Shown here: positions 9,155-17,417 of the stretch, in pieces
How positions within the stretch are numbered: the first letter of the stretch is position 1
How the letters are laid out: each line of letters begins with the position of its first letter
Assembly: GCA_963699835.1 (NCBI GenBank)
Contig: CAVOVJ010000003.1
Coordinates: 372,001 to 436,000, forward strand
Length of the DNA stretch: 64,000 bases
Reading direction: 5' to 3'
Source of the DNA: BM003 sp963699835
GTDB taxonomy: Bacteria > Pseudomonadota > Gammaproteobacteria > Steroidobacterales > BM003
Translations under genes and position numbers: made by a program
Notes under the pieces: model-generated
Database searches by the model: none
The model's input: only the letters and a program-made list of their open reading frames with translations
Told to the model about the DNA's origin: nothing

Positions 9155-9228
9155 TGGGGGATCGTCTAGCGGTAGGACTACGGACTCTGACTCCGTCAAC
9201 CCAGGTTCGAATCCTGGTCCCCCAGCCA
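9155..9228 (+). tRNA. tRNA-Gln (anticodon CUG)
   Basis: A complete cloverleaf of 74 bases. The acceptor stem TGGGGGA pairs with TCCCCCA. The D arm contains TAGCGGTAG, and the anticodon stem ACGGA/TCCGT holds the loop CTCTGAC with anticodon CTG. The variable loop is short, and the T arm is CCAGG-TTCGAAT-CCTGG. The discriminator base G is followed by an encoded CCA. Its last 19 bases are the first 19 bases of a 179-bp tandem repeat that continues downstream. The gene follows rpsI by 23 bases. Confidence 0.97.
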
Positions 9229-9238
9229 CACAAGGAAA

Positions 9239-9265
9239 GGGCCCCGTTTTCGGGGCCCTTTTTTT
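9239..9265 (+). terminator. Terminator in repeat unit 1
   Basis: An 8-bp perfect stem, GGGCCCCG with CGGGGCCC around TTTT, is followed by seven T residues. It should end the rplM-rpsI-tRNA transcript eleven bases after the tRNA CCA end. Confidence 0.92.
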
Positions 9266-9417
9266 GTGTCGTTGGCGTGGTGCCGGGATGAGAACCTCAG
9301 GTTCGAATGGAGGCCCGCATAGCGGGCCGACCAACGTCATCGCGTTAGCGATGACGGCCCCGAAGGGGTGAGCCGCGAAGCGGCGAATAATCCTGGTCCC
9401 CCAGCCACACAAGGAAA

Positions 9418-9444
9418 GGGCCCCGTTTTCGGGGCCCTTTTTTT
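9418..9444 (+). terminator. Terminator in repeat unit 2
   Basis: An exact second copy, 179 bases downstream, of the terminator in unit 1, again placed eleven bases after a copy of the tRNA 3' end. Confidence 0.85.
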
Positions 9445-9596
9445 GTGTCGTTGGCGTGGTGCCGGGATGAGAACCTCAGGTTCGAATGGAGGCCCGCATA
9501 GCGGGCCGACCAACGTCATCGCGTTAGCGATGACGGCCCCGAAGGGGTGAGCCGCGAAGCGGCGAATAATCCTGGTCCCCCAGCCACACAAGGAAA

Positions 9597-9620
9597 GGGC
9601 CCCATCGGGGCCCTGTTTTT
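9597..9620 (+). terminator. Diverged terminator in repeat unit 3
   Basis: A seven-base GC stem (GGGCCCC/GGGGCCC) with a shorter loop than in units 1 and 2. The T tract is interrupted by a G. It sits at the expected position within the third, degenerate repeat unit. Confidence 0.75.
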
Positions 9621-9745
9621 GTTTTAGTGGCGAGGGGCCCGGAAGAGAACCTCGGGTTCGAATGGACGCTGCACGGCGCGCCGGGCAATCGCTATTGCTG
9701 CAGCGCTGACGGCCTTGTGTCCGTCGGTATTGAAGCGGCGAATAG

Positions 9746-10087
9746 CCGCGGTTTCCCGGACCGCCGCAGGCCGTGAAAAATTGCCCTTTGATAAGGGATC
9801 TTGTCTGCGCACAATAGACTTGCCGCCTGTTGTGGCGTCATTCTGCGGTCACACTCAATCGCAAAATTTTGTTATGTTTGCGCCAATCAAAACAAAAACA
9901 CTTCGCTGCGATGGCAACACAAAACGAGCTTGGCGCCAACGCCACTCTTCCTCTGCTAGTCACTGCAACTGTTCCGGGTTGAGCTCTGGCGGTGATGGTG
10001 TGAATTTCTTGCAAGGAAATGTTCGGCGGGTTAGCGGCTGAGCCTGCGCGAGAATTGACGGCAATGACGCCGGGGGGCACCTAAACA
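9746..10087. other. Intergenic region after the repeats
   Basis: About 340 bases with a locally AT-rich stretch (near 9850-9910, with several runs of A) and no convincing coding region. It probably contains the promoter of the secreted unknown protein that starts at 10088, but I cannot point to clear promoter boxes. Confidence 0.4.
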
Positions 10088-10690
10088 ATGGCAATGAGAA
10101 TAGTTCTGCTGATCCTTCTATCGGTTCTGGCGCTGCCGCCGGCGCAAGCCGAAGAAGAGCGGCCGATTCCGGATATCAGGATCGCCCATGAATTCGTCGA
10201 TTGCTGGACTGCCATCCAGTATCTGAAGCTTACAGTCGCGGCCTCGGCGGGTGAGGATTCCAGTGTTACCAGATCGTTTATGGCGCGCAACGGGGACCAG
10301 TTTGAGAAGTCGCTGGTTGGGGCAATTCGCTTTTACTGGAAACACCTTCTCGACTCGGGTGCGGAACAAGATGATTTCGAGGCAAACCGACAACGACTCA
10401 TTGAGTGGTTTGACTACGACGCGGATAACAGGGCGCTCCCCAAGGTCAAGGAAAGCATGGCCCGTGCGATGGTGGAATTGAAGGCGGCGGTCGAAAGCGG
10501 TCGCATTGACAAGGAACAGACTCAGGGTGGTATCACGTATCTTGAGGACCAACTCAATGATGAGTATTGTTCGGCCGTGTTCGACCGGCGCATCGACGGC
10601 AGGTCGATGGACGACTACTTGCAGCCATATCTCGTGAATTCCAGGCAGCGGCAGGAAAACCTGGAGCTGCCGGAGGGTCAAAAGCACTAG
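10088..10690 (+). CDS. Secreted protein of unknown function
   Basis: A 200-residue protein that I do not recognise. It begins with a good Sec signal peptide (a hydrophobic run VLLILLSVLALPP, cleavage near AQA-EEE), so the mature part of about 180 residues should be periplasmic. The mature part is acidic and mostly helical. It has one cysteine near its N-terminus (FVDCWTAIQYL) and one near its C-terminus (DEYCSAVF) that could form a disulfide, and a charged ending. It stands alone between the tRNA repeats and a convergent sugar dehydrogenase gene. Signal peptide and codon use support a real gene. Confidence 0.75.
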   Translation: MAMRIVLLILLSVLALPPAQAEEERPIPDIRIAHEFVDCWTAIQYLKLTVAASAGEDSSVTRSFMARNGDQFEKSLVGAIRFYWKHLLDSGAEQDDFEANRQRLIEWFDYDADNRALPKVKESMARAMVELKAAVESGRIDKEQTQGGITYLEDQLNDEYCSAVFDRRIDGRSMDDYLQPYLVNSRQRQENLELPEGQKH

Positions 10691-10949
10691 GCAGTATTTG
10701 CGGTCGAGGCCGCGCCGATTATCGGGTTCGTTTTCCCGCAGAGGACTACCTCGACTTGTTTTCTGTGTTGTTTGCTCCGGCCGATGCGCCCGAACCCAAT
10801 GATGATGCCGATCGACATGAGGTTGACCAGCGATGGATGTCAATTGATGGCTGAATACCGCCACCGGCGACCGGGGTGTTTCAACGACTGGTCAGGGGCG
10901 CGATGCGGCGCAAAAACGCGTCCCGGACTTCCGGTTCATCGGGTTCAGG

Positions 10950-10972
10950 AAAAAAAGGCCGCTTCGCGGGCC
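10950..10972 (-). terminator. Likely terminator of the sugar dehydrogenase gene
   Basis: On the minus strand, directly after the stop codon at 10975, a short GC-rich hairpin (GGCC/GGCC plus an inner GC pair, with one bulge) is followed by seven T residues. Confidence 0.6.
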
Positions 10973-10974
10973 GC

Positions 10975-12114
10975 TCAATCTCTCGGCGTCAGCTTCAGCA
11001 AGCGGCCGGTGCTATCACCGCGTTCGTCTTCCAGTACCCACAGCGCGCCGTCGGGGCCTTCAACCACACTGCGAATCCGCGACCCCATGGGGTAGCGCTC
11101 GACTTCGCGGGCCGTGTCACCGTCGAGTTCGATTCTGACGATGGCCTGCGATGACAACCCCGCTGCGAGGGCATCGCCACGCCAGTCAGCAAACAGATCG
11201 CCGCGATAGAACATCAGGTCACCCGGCGAGATGACCGGGGTCCACCAGACTGCCGGTTTTTCGAATTCCGGCCGGGTGTCGTGGTCGGGGATCTCACGTC
11301 CGTCATAGTGGTCGCCGTTGGAGACCACCGGGTACCCGTAATTGCCGCCGCGGACGATACGATTCAGCTCGTCCCCTCCGGCCGGACCCATCTCGATTTC
11401 CCAAAGCTGACCGTCGAGGTCAAACGCAATGCCGAGCGGATTGCGGTGTCCGAGCGACCAGATTTCTCCATACACGCCTTCGTCATCGGCAAGCGCATTC
11501 TTGCTGAAGTAGTCGACGAAAGGATTGTCCCCGGGGATTGTGCCGTCGTCATTGAGACGCAGAATCTTGCCGATGTTGGACTGCATATCCTGGGACGGGG
11601 TGAATTTCTGCCGATCCCCGGAGGAGATCCACAGGTAGCCGTCGTTATCGAACAGGATCCGATGTCCGTAATGGCCGCGTCCCGACTGCTTTGGATACTG
11701 GCGCCAGACGACCTCGACATCGGACAACGAGCCGCCGCGCTCGTCGAGGTTCAAAATCGCCCGGGCAACGGCTGCTCCGCGAGTGTCCCCGGGGCCGGAC
11801 TCGGCGTAGCTTAGGTAAATGAGCTTGTTGCTCGGAAAATCCGGGTGCACGGCAACGTCGCCAAGGCCGCCCTGACCGCCATAATCGACGTCCGGCATCG
11901 ACCGGACCGGCCGGGATTTCTCCCCGTCCACCGTTACAATGAAAAGGCTCCCCTTTTTTTCGGTAACGAGCAGGCGGCCGTCCGGCAGAAATGCCAGCGC
12001 CCATGGCTCGTCAAACGACGTGACGGGCTCTACGTTGAATGGCAGATCGGATTGCGCCTGCGCAGAGACCATTAAAAATAGGCCCACCGTCATGGCAAGA
12101 AGTCGTTGCATCAT
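10975..12114 (-). CDS. PQQ-dependent aldose sugar dehydrogenase-like protein
   Basis: A 379-residue secreted protein of the soluble glucose/sorbosone dehydrogenase family (YliI/Asd type), a six-bladed beta-propeller that oxidises aldose sugars in the periplasm using PQQ. A signal peptide (LLAMTVGLFLMVSAQAQS) is followed by the family opening FDEPWALAFLPDGRLLVTEK. Further motifs are GGQGGLGDVAVHPDF, the GHYGHRILFDNDGYLWISSGDR block with the catalytic-type His, and YGEIWSLGHRNPLGIAFD. The C-terminus holds APPVISPGD-like segments (WWTPVISPGDLMFYRGD) and ends WVLEDERGDSTGRLLKLTP. PQQ synthesis genes are not in the window. The start is one of two adjacent ATG codons (12114 or 12111). Confidence 0.93.
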   Translation of the reverse strand: MMQRLLAMTVGLFLMVSAQAQSDLPFNVEPVTSFDEPWALAFLPDGRLLVTEKKGSLFIVTVDGEKSRPVRSMPDVDYGGQGGLGDVAVHPDFPSNKLIYLSYAESGPGDTRGAAVARAILNLDERGGSLSDVEVVWRQYPKQSGRGHYGHRILFDNDGYLWISSGDRQKFTPSQDMQSNIGKILRLNDDGTIPGDNPFVDYFSKNALADDEGVYGEIWSLGHRNPLGIAFDLDGQLWEIEMGPAGGDELNRIVRGGNYGYPVVSNGDHYDGREIPDHDTRPEFEKPAVWWTPVISPGDLMFYRGDLFADWRGDALAAGLSSQAIVRIELDGDTAREVERYPMGSRIRSVVEGPDGALWVLEDERGDSTGRLLKLTPRD

Positions 12115-12432
12115 GAAGAGTCTCGTTTGTTCCGCGTGTTATCGAGTGATTATTGCCGTCAGCAAATAGTATCTCGTTACGGGTTCTGACGCGAAACAAG
12201 TCAGGGATCACGTTGCGAAATGCATACGAGTGGTTTGACGATCGTCTACTGCAATGGCCGGCCGGGTGGCAATGATGGAGGACCAGACCACGACCTGCTT
12301 CATATACCGCCGCTTGTATTTCCAAAGCGGATCGGGAAGGCGAAAATTTTTTTGTCCAATCTGTTTTATGGACGCGGAGTTGCCGGTTGGGCGGAAAGTG
12401 TAACGGCTCGCCCGCCAACCGACTCATGACGT
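12115..12432. other. Intergenic region of about 320 bases
   Basis: This lies upstream of the sugar dehydrogenase start and downstream of the YadA-head-like gene, both on the minus strand. I see no hairpin terminator with a clear T tract and no convincing gene. It presumably carries the promoter of the dehydrogenase gene. Confidence 0.4.
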
Positions 12433-13200
12433 CTACGGCGTCGGTGGAATGGTCTCGCCCTGGACCATGGTTACCTTGCCAGCCGAGCCCAAAATACTGG
12501 AACTGAGGGTACGGGCTTCGTTGTTCTCACCGCCGCTGATACTCGATGAAGGGCCAAAAGCCCTGTTCGCAACGCCCCCGCTCACGCTGGCATGAAGGTC
12601 GCTTGCGAAATTGGCCCATCCACCGGTTACGCTTGCATAGGAGTCCTCGGCCAGGTTGCTCTGCCCGGCGCTGACGCTGGCGTATGGGGCGCTCGCGGTG
12701 TTTTCGGCTCCGCCACTCACACTCGCCGAGGCGCCCGAGACAGTATTGTGGAAACCCGCGACCAGTCCACCATGGCTACTGTAGTTGTGGTTATCGCCAA
12801 CGACGAAATTGTGCGAGCCGGTTTTGTCACTGTCTTTCGCACGGGCCGCGTTGTAGCCGACGACCAGGTTACCGTAACCGTTAACGGAGTCGGTCGATCC
12901 TGCTCCGTTTCGGATATGCACGTTGCAGCCATCGAAGATGAAGTCGTTCGTGCCACTGGCGGCGGCCACGCAGGCGACTCGGTTCCGCAGTTCCAGGTTT
13001 TCCTTTATCAGATCGTTGATCAGTGCCTGTTGAGCCTCGGCGTTTTTCAGCAAATCGGCGACGTTGGACTCGAGCCGGACGACACGTTTTGGTATGGATG
13101 TGTCGTTCGGTGGATTCGTTGGTCGGTCCGCCTTCGCTGTGGCAGATGCAATGGCCAAGGCGATCGTGGCAATACAGAGTAAGCTGAATTCCTTGTTCAT
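12433..13200 (-). CDS. Secreted protein with coiled coil and YadA-head-like repeats
   Basis: A 255-residue protein. The start at 13200 is chosen for the strong AGGAGAG ribosome binding site and the signal peptide directly after it (FSLLCIATIALAIASATA). Residues of about 38-75 form a likely coiled coil (VVRLESNVADLLKNAEAQQA). The second half contains about six 15-residue repeats of the type DSYASVTGGWANFAS and DLHASVSGGVANRAF. These resemble the left-handed beta-roll repeats of trimeric autotransporter heads. No C-terminal YadA membrane anchor is present, so it is not a complete autotransporter; it may be a secreted or periplasmic trimer. One Cys pair lies in the middle (VACVAAAS and FIFDGCNVHI). 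The function is unknown. Confidence 0.8.
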   Translation of the reverse strand: MNKEFSLLCIATIALAIASATAKADRPTNPPNDTSIPKRVVRLESNVADLLKNAEAQQALINDLIKENLELRNRVACVAAASGTNDFIFDGCNVHIRNGAGSTDSVNGYGNLVVGYNAARAKDSDKTGSHNFVVGDNHNYSSHGGLVAGFHNTVSGASASVSGGAENTASAPYASVSAGQSNLAEDSYASVTGGWANFASDLHASVSGGVANRAFGPSSSISGGENNEARTLSSSILGSAGKVTMVQGETIPPTP

Positions 13201-13974
13201 GATTGGCTCTCCTGGGCCGTGAGCGGCGCCGTCTGCGGGACTCGCTCCCCGGCAATGAGCTGATCCGGTTTCCCCGGGCAGGTGCCCGGTACGAATCCGG
13301 GCTCGGCAAACACGCGTATCTATGGAAAGTGGTGATTTTTGCGACCCGTCGAAAAAACATTCCTCCGGGTTGCCGCGCTGCCCGCCACCCTGGTAAATCG
13401 ATCCGGGTTTGCTTGCTAATGTGTAGTTCAACGGATGTCGCCGCGCAAGTTGGGCCGGTATCTCGTTCTAAGCAAGAAAGTGTCGCGGAGAATATTGCTG
13501 CGTGATGATGTCTGCTTTAACGAGGTTCGGCGAGAGCAGTAAAGGTTACGGACACCGGGCAGAATGCATTGCGAAATCCAAAAGGCGCGGCGAGAAAACG
13601 GAAATGATCAAATACGGTTCAGATGGACCACAGGATTGGACTCTTGTCCGTTGTGGCGGGCCCGGCTTCGACCGGCTGTGCTTGCAAACCCGCCAATTGT
13701 GTTGTCTCCGGGGTTAATGTGACCGGTAAAATATCAATTTGAATGCGATCGGGAAGGTCGGCCACTCCAATTTCATGCTGTCAACGAGACCGTTGCGCAC
13801 AATGCGGTTCGCTTCGGCAGGGTAGTAGCGGCTTCGCGCTGTGTTTACAGAGGCTTACGCCGGAAATTCGCGTTTCCGCTTGCGTCGAAACCGTTCATCA
13901 TTAACATCATTTTCTGGATCGCGCTTTAGCGGCGATTGGATGCCCCAGCAAACCACTAGTCAGCCGGCGAGGGA
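13201..13974. other. Gene-poor interval of about 770 bases
   Basis: This lies between two divergent genes. The part next to 13200 is a long leader for the minus-strand secreted repeat protein, with several GC-rich inverted segments (around 13275-13300, GCCCGG/CCGGGC). I checked it for known riboswitch cores and saw none that I could defend. Short open frames on the plus strand (13502-13717) have no ribosome binding site or recognisable product. Base composition is somewhat less GC-rich than in the flanking genes. Confidence 0.4.
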
Positions 13975-14670
13975 ATGTCGCGAGTTACTTCACGTATTTA
14001 CACCTGGATCCTGAGCCACAGCCAGCTCATGGATGAGTCATGTGCGTTGCTCGAGCACGCCGGCACATCCGGTTCGGTGTCGCAGAAAGACATCGCCCAG
14101 GCGGTTTTGCACAACCCAGGACGGTATCGCAGGTGGCGCCAGTGTCACCAACAGGCCATGCGGGCACCGTCGAAAGCGCGCACCACGATGCAACAGATGA
14201 TCGCGCTCAGGGAAGTGGCACTCAACCAGGTGCCGAAGGCCGCGCTCTTCGCCTTCTTCCAGCGCCACAAGCCGGATCGCGACGACAGAAAAATGCTGCT
14301 GCAGGCATTTGGCACGACCCGCGACTACAACGAGGCCATTCTGGTTGCGCATGATGACTATCTCAGCGCCGAGGCCTCCGGGCTGTGTGCCCGATTCCTT
14401 GCAATGAAACTGGGCGACATCGATCACAAGGAATGGTACCGCGACTATCTCGGCGTATATAACGCCTACTTCGCGCTCTACTGTCAGGCGATGATCAAGG
14501 AAACCCGGGACGAGGAATTCGCGATGGCGGCGATACTTGGCGAACTCAAGAAACAGGTGACCGAAACCCGCTCGCGGATTCTGCTCGAGGAGGCTGCGCG
14601 CTCGAGTACCAGTCAGGCGCATGGCCGCACGGCCCGCAGCGGCCTGCTTCGACGTCTGCGCAAACACTGA
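13975..14670 (+). CDS. Protein of unknown function
   Basis: A 231-residue cytoplasmic protein that I do not recognise. The start is an ATG at 13975 preceded by GCGAGGGA. There is no signal peptide or membrane segment. The sequence is predicted to be almost entirely helical and rich in Arg, Ala and Gln. It has a central segment QRHKPDRDDRKMLLQAFG, a Tyr-rich stretch (EWYRDYLGVYNAYFALYCQ), and a basic tail ending GLLRRLRKH that could bind nucleic acid or membrane phosphates. It is a single-gene unit flanked by two gene-poor intervals. Confidence 0.65.
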   Translation: MSRVTSRIYTWILSHSQLMDESCALLEHAGTSGSVSQKDIAQAVLHNPGRYRRWRQCHQQAMRAPSKARTTMQQMIALREVALNQVPKAALFAFFQRHKPDRDDRKMLLQAFGTTRDYNEAILVAHDDYLSAEASGLCARFLAMKLGDIDHKEWYRDYLGVYNAYFALYCQAMIKETRDEEFAMAAILGELKKQVTETRSRILLEEAARSSTSQAHGRTARSGLLRRLRKH

Positions 14671-15145
14671 CAGCGTTTAACCGCGCAACATCGCTTGCAG
14701 GAATCCGATAGCTACGCGAGGCCACTGGCTGCGGTTTTCACGCGCCTCATGTCCAGTTGTTTTTGAGGCAAGGATCTGGGCGATGAGTGCGTGTTCCCGC
14801 CGCCATTGCCGTCTTTGCGGATATGGGAAAATTGTACTCCCGTCACTGTGCGCAATGTGGCCTTGTCGCGCGGATTTGAATAGCCGTGTGATGCCTGGTT
14901 TGAGCGAGTCACCTGGTTGGGACCGACGCGACATCATGCCGGGTCGTATCGCCCTCCCACATCATTCCTCGAATACTCGGACGAATAGAACATGATTCGC
15001 CCGGATCGGTAAGCAGATCGGCCGGCGGATAAAAAAAACCGGCTCCGAATCGGAGCCGGCCATGCCGCATCGAGGGGGAGGTCGATGCTTTTGCGGGACG
15101 CGACCAGGGGGGTGTCGCGCGGGGTTCCCGCAATTCAGTTGCCGT
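14671..15145. other. Intergenic region of about 475 bases
   Basis: Apart from the minus-strand terminator of the DegP-type gene (15031-15060), I find no convincing gene or RNA here. Short open frames on both strands lack ribosome binding sites. Confidence 0.45.
15031..15060 (-). terminator. Terminator of the DegP-type protease gene
   Basis: On the minus strand a 10-bp perfect stem (CCGGCTCCGA with TCGGAGCCGG) is followed by eight T residues, about 90 bases after the protease stop codon. Confidence 0.9.
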
Positions 15146-16601
15146 TTACGCGAGTTTCATCGCGACGAACCTGGCGTTGCCGTTGCGCTCGATTCGAAAC
15201 AGAACATGATCTCGATCGGCGTCGATGGCGGAGTCGAGTTGCTTGCGGACGTCGTCGGGCGATGTAACCGGCTTCTGCCCGACCATCGAGATCACGTCGC
15301 CGGCACGCACACCATTGCTTGCAGCGGGTCCTCGCGGGTCAACTGCCACAATCAGTGCGCCGTCCACTTCCTCGGGAATGCGGAACTGGCGTCGGGCGTC
15401 CGGGGTCAGCGCCGAGAGTTCCAGCCCGAGCTTGCCCTGGCTGGTCTCGCTGGTGCTGGCAACCTGCGCCGGATCCGGCTCGAGCGCGCCTATACGGACA
15501 TCCAGTTCGCGCCGCTTGCCTTCGCGCCAGACCCCGATCTCGACGGAGTCGTCTGCCTTGGTCTTTGCAACCAGCCGGGTCAGATCGCGGGTGGACTCGA
15601 TCTCGTTGCCGTCAAAGTCGAGGATCACATCGCCGGATTTCAGTTTTCCCTTGTCGGCGGGGCTGTCGGCCTGGACATCGACAATCAGCGCACCGCTGTT
15701 ATCTTTAAGCCCGAGGCTCGCAGCAATCTCCTCATTCAGGCCCTGAATCTGTACACCGAGCCAGCCGCGCTTGACGCTGCCGTTTGCCTGGAGGTCGGCG
15801 ACGATTTCGGTGACCTGTGCCGACGGGTATGGCAAATCCGATGCCGACGTTGCCGCCGTTGGGAGAGTAGATCATCGTGTTGACGCCGATGACCTCACCA
15901 TCGGTGTTGAATACCGGACCGCCGGAATTGCCGCGGTTGATCGGTGCATCGATCTGGATGAAGTCGTCATAGGGTCCGGCCTGCAGATCGCGGCCGCGCG
16001 CCGAGATGATGCCGGCTGTGGCGCTGCCGCCGAGTCCGAACGGGTTGCCGATCGCCACTATCCAGTCTCCGGTGCGCGCTTTGTCGGAGTCGCCGAATTC
16101 GACATAGGGAAGCGGCTCGTCCGCGTCGATTTTCAATAGTGCGAGATCGGTACGCGGGTCGGTGCCGACCAGTTTTGCCATATAGGTTTCACCGTCGTTG
16201 GTGATGACGCTGATCTCGTCCGCGTTTTCGATGACATGATTATTTGTCACGATGTGTCCGTCGGCCGAGATCAGGAACCCCGAACCCTGGCCGATTGCCG
16301 GGCCCTGCAAACCATGCGGCGATTGCGGCATTTGCTCGAAAAAACGGCGGAAGAATTCATCGAAGGGCGTGCCCCGCATGTTGCCGTGCGGTGCCTGCAT
16401 GCGCGGTTCCCCGGCAGTCACTCTCATTGCGGTCCGGATGTTGACCACAGCGGCTTGATTGGTCTCGATCAGATCGGCGAACTGCGGCCGCTCGTTTGCG
16501 GCCTGCGCGCTCATCGTGCCGGCAAGCGGAGCCAGCACGAGCGTGGCTACCAGTGCGGCAACGGGCAGGCGCCGGATGAGTAGCGGGCGACGTATCGTCA
16601 T
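15146..16601 (-). CDS. degP: Periplasmic serine protease, DegP/DegQ (MucD) type (frameshifted)
   Basis: A Do-family HtrA protease and chaperone of the periplasm. The start at 16601 is supported by an AGGAGA site and a signal peptide (cleavage near SAQA). The protease domain has the catalytic triad His122 (TNNHVIEN), Asp152 (RTDLALLKI) and Ser226 (RGNSGGPVF). PDZ1 (about 285-370) and PDZ2 (about 390-480) follow. The frame breaks at a GGG run (15825-15827), where one extra base separates the protease end GIGFAIP from SAQVTEIVADL. Removing one base gives a full-length protein of about 485 residues, so an assembly indel is likely. It is divergent from an adjacent two-component system, a common pairing for envelope-stress genes. 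Confidence 0.93.
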
Positions 16602-16740
16602 AAAATGTTCTCCTGTTACGCGTATGTGGCCTGTCTGGCTTGAGACCACAGTACCGGTCATGCTCTTGCCGAAGGATTGCGGCCGGATTAAACAAATTTC
16701 ATGTTTTCCGGGCGCGCCGGGTGTCTGCTAGAGTCTTGCC

Positions 16741-17417
16741 ATGCGAGTGCTAGTAATCGAGGACGATCAGGACGTCGCCGGCTACATTGGCAAGGGACTG
16801 CGCGAGGCGGGACACACCAGCGACCATGCCGCGAACGGCAAGGACGGGTTGTTCATGGCCGCAAGCGAATCCTATGACGCGTTGATCGTTGATCGCATGC
16901 TGCCCGGGCTGGATGGCCTGTCGATCATCCGCACGCTGCGGGCCTCGGACAATCGTACCCCGGCGCTGATCCTGAGCGCGCTCGGCGAAGTCGATGACCG
17001 CGTCGCCGGGCTGCAGGCCGGCGGCGACGACTACCTGGTCAAGCCGTTCGCATTCAGTGAACTGGTGGCGCGACTGGAAGCGTTGCTACGGCGCGCAAAC
17101 CCGGAAACGGCCGAAGCGACCAGCTTTCACTCGCCGACCTCGAAGTCGACTTGCTGAAGCGCGAGGTCCGGCGCGGCGGCAGGCTGCTCGAGATCAAGCC
17201 CACGGAGTTTCGTCTGCTCGAATACCTGATGCGTCATCGCGGCCAGGTCGTCACCCGCACGATGTTGCTCGAGGGCGTCTGGGACTATCATTTCGATCCG
17301 CAGACCAACGTGATCGACGTACATATCAGCCGCCTGCGCTCGAAGATCGACAAGGGTTTCGAGCGGCCCCTGTTGCACACGATTCGTGGCGCCGGATACA
17401 AGCTCGGTGACGACTGA
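16741..17417 (+). CDS. OmpR-family response regulator (frameshifted)
   Basis: The receiver domain (1-115) has the acidic pocket (IEDDQD), the phosphoacceptor Asp51 (IVDRMLPGLDG), and Lys101 in LVKPFAFSELVARLEALLRR. The winged-helix DNA-binding domain continues in another frame (LADLEVDLLKREVRRGG, then KPTEFRLLEYLMRHRGQVV and IDVHISRLRSKIDKGF). The break lies near 17121-17127, where one base seems missing in CAGCTTTC. Repairing it gives a normal protein of about 225 residues ending at 17417. The sensor kinase gene overlaps its end, so the two form one operon. The target genes are unknown; the divergent protease gene is the obvious candidate. Confidence 0.92.

Larger units (their letters stand above)
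9210..9745 (+). repeat. 179-bp tandem repeats starting in the 3' end of tRNA-Gln
   Basis: Unit 1 (9210-9388) and unit 2 (9389-9567) are identical as far as I can read. A third, diverged unit occupies about 9568-9745. Each unit begins with the last 19 bases of the tRNA, including CCA. It then holds a terminator hairpin, a T-arm-like element (CCTCAGGTTCGAATGGAGG), and a series of perfect hairpins: GGCCCGC/GCGGGCC, CGTCATCGC/GCGATGACG, CCCC-GAA-GGGG and GCCGC-GAA-GCGGC. Long open frames over the repeats exist on both strands but look like by-products of the structure. Confidence 0.92.

Noticed and set aside
8756..9591. Minus-strand frames over tRNA-Gln and the repeats (with PGFEPGLTESE)
   Set aside because: This peptide is the well-known antisense translation of tRNA genes. 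The frames exist only because the structured repeat has no stop codons.
9155..9745. Attachment-site duplications of an integrated element at tRNA-Gln
   Set aside because: The 19-base copies match the tRNA 3' end, but no integrase, phage or plasmid genes lie nearby and the units are adjacent 179-bp repeats rather than the ends of an island.
13275..13420. Possible riboswitch (c-di-GMP-like) before the YadA-head-like gene
   Set aside because: GC-rich hairpins are present, but the conserved core sequences of cyclic-di-GMP and other common riboswitches could not be found.
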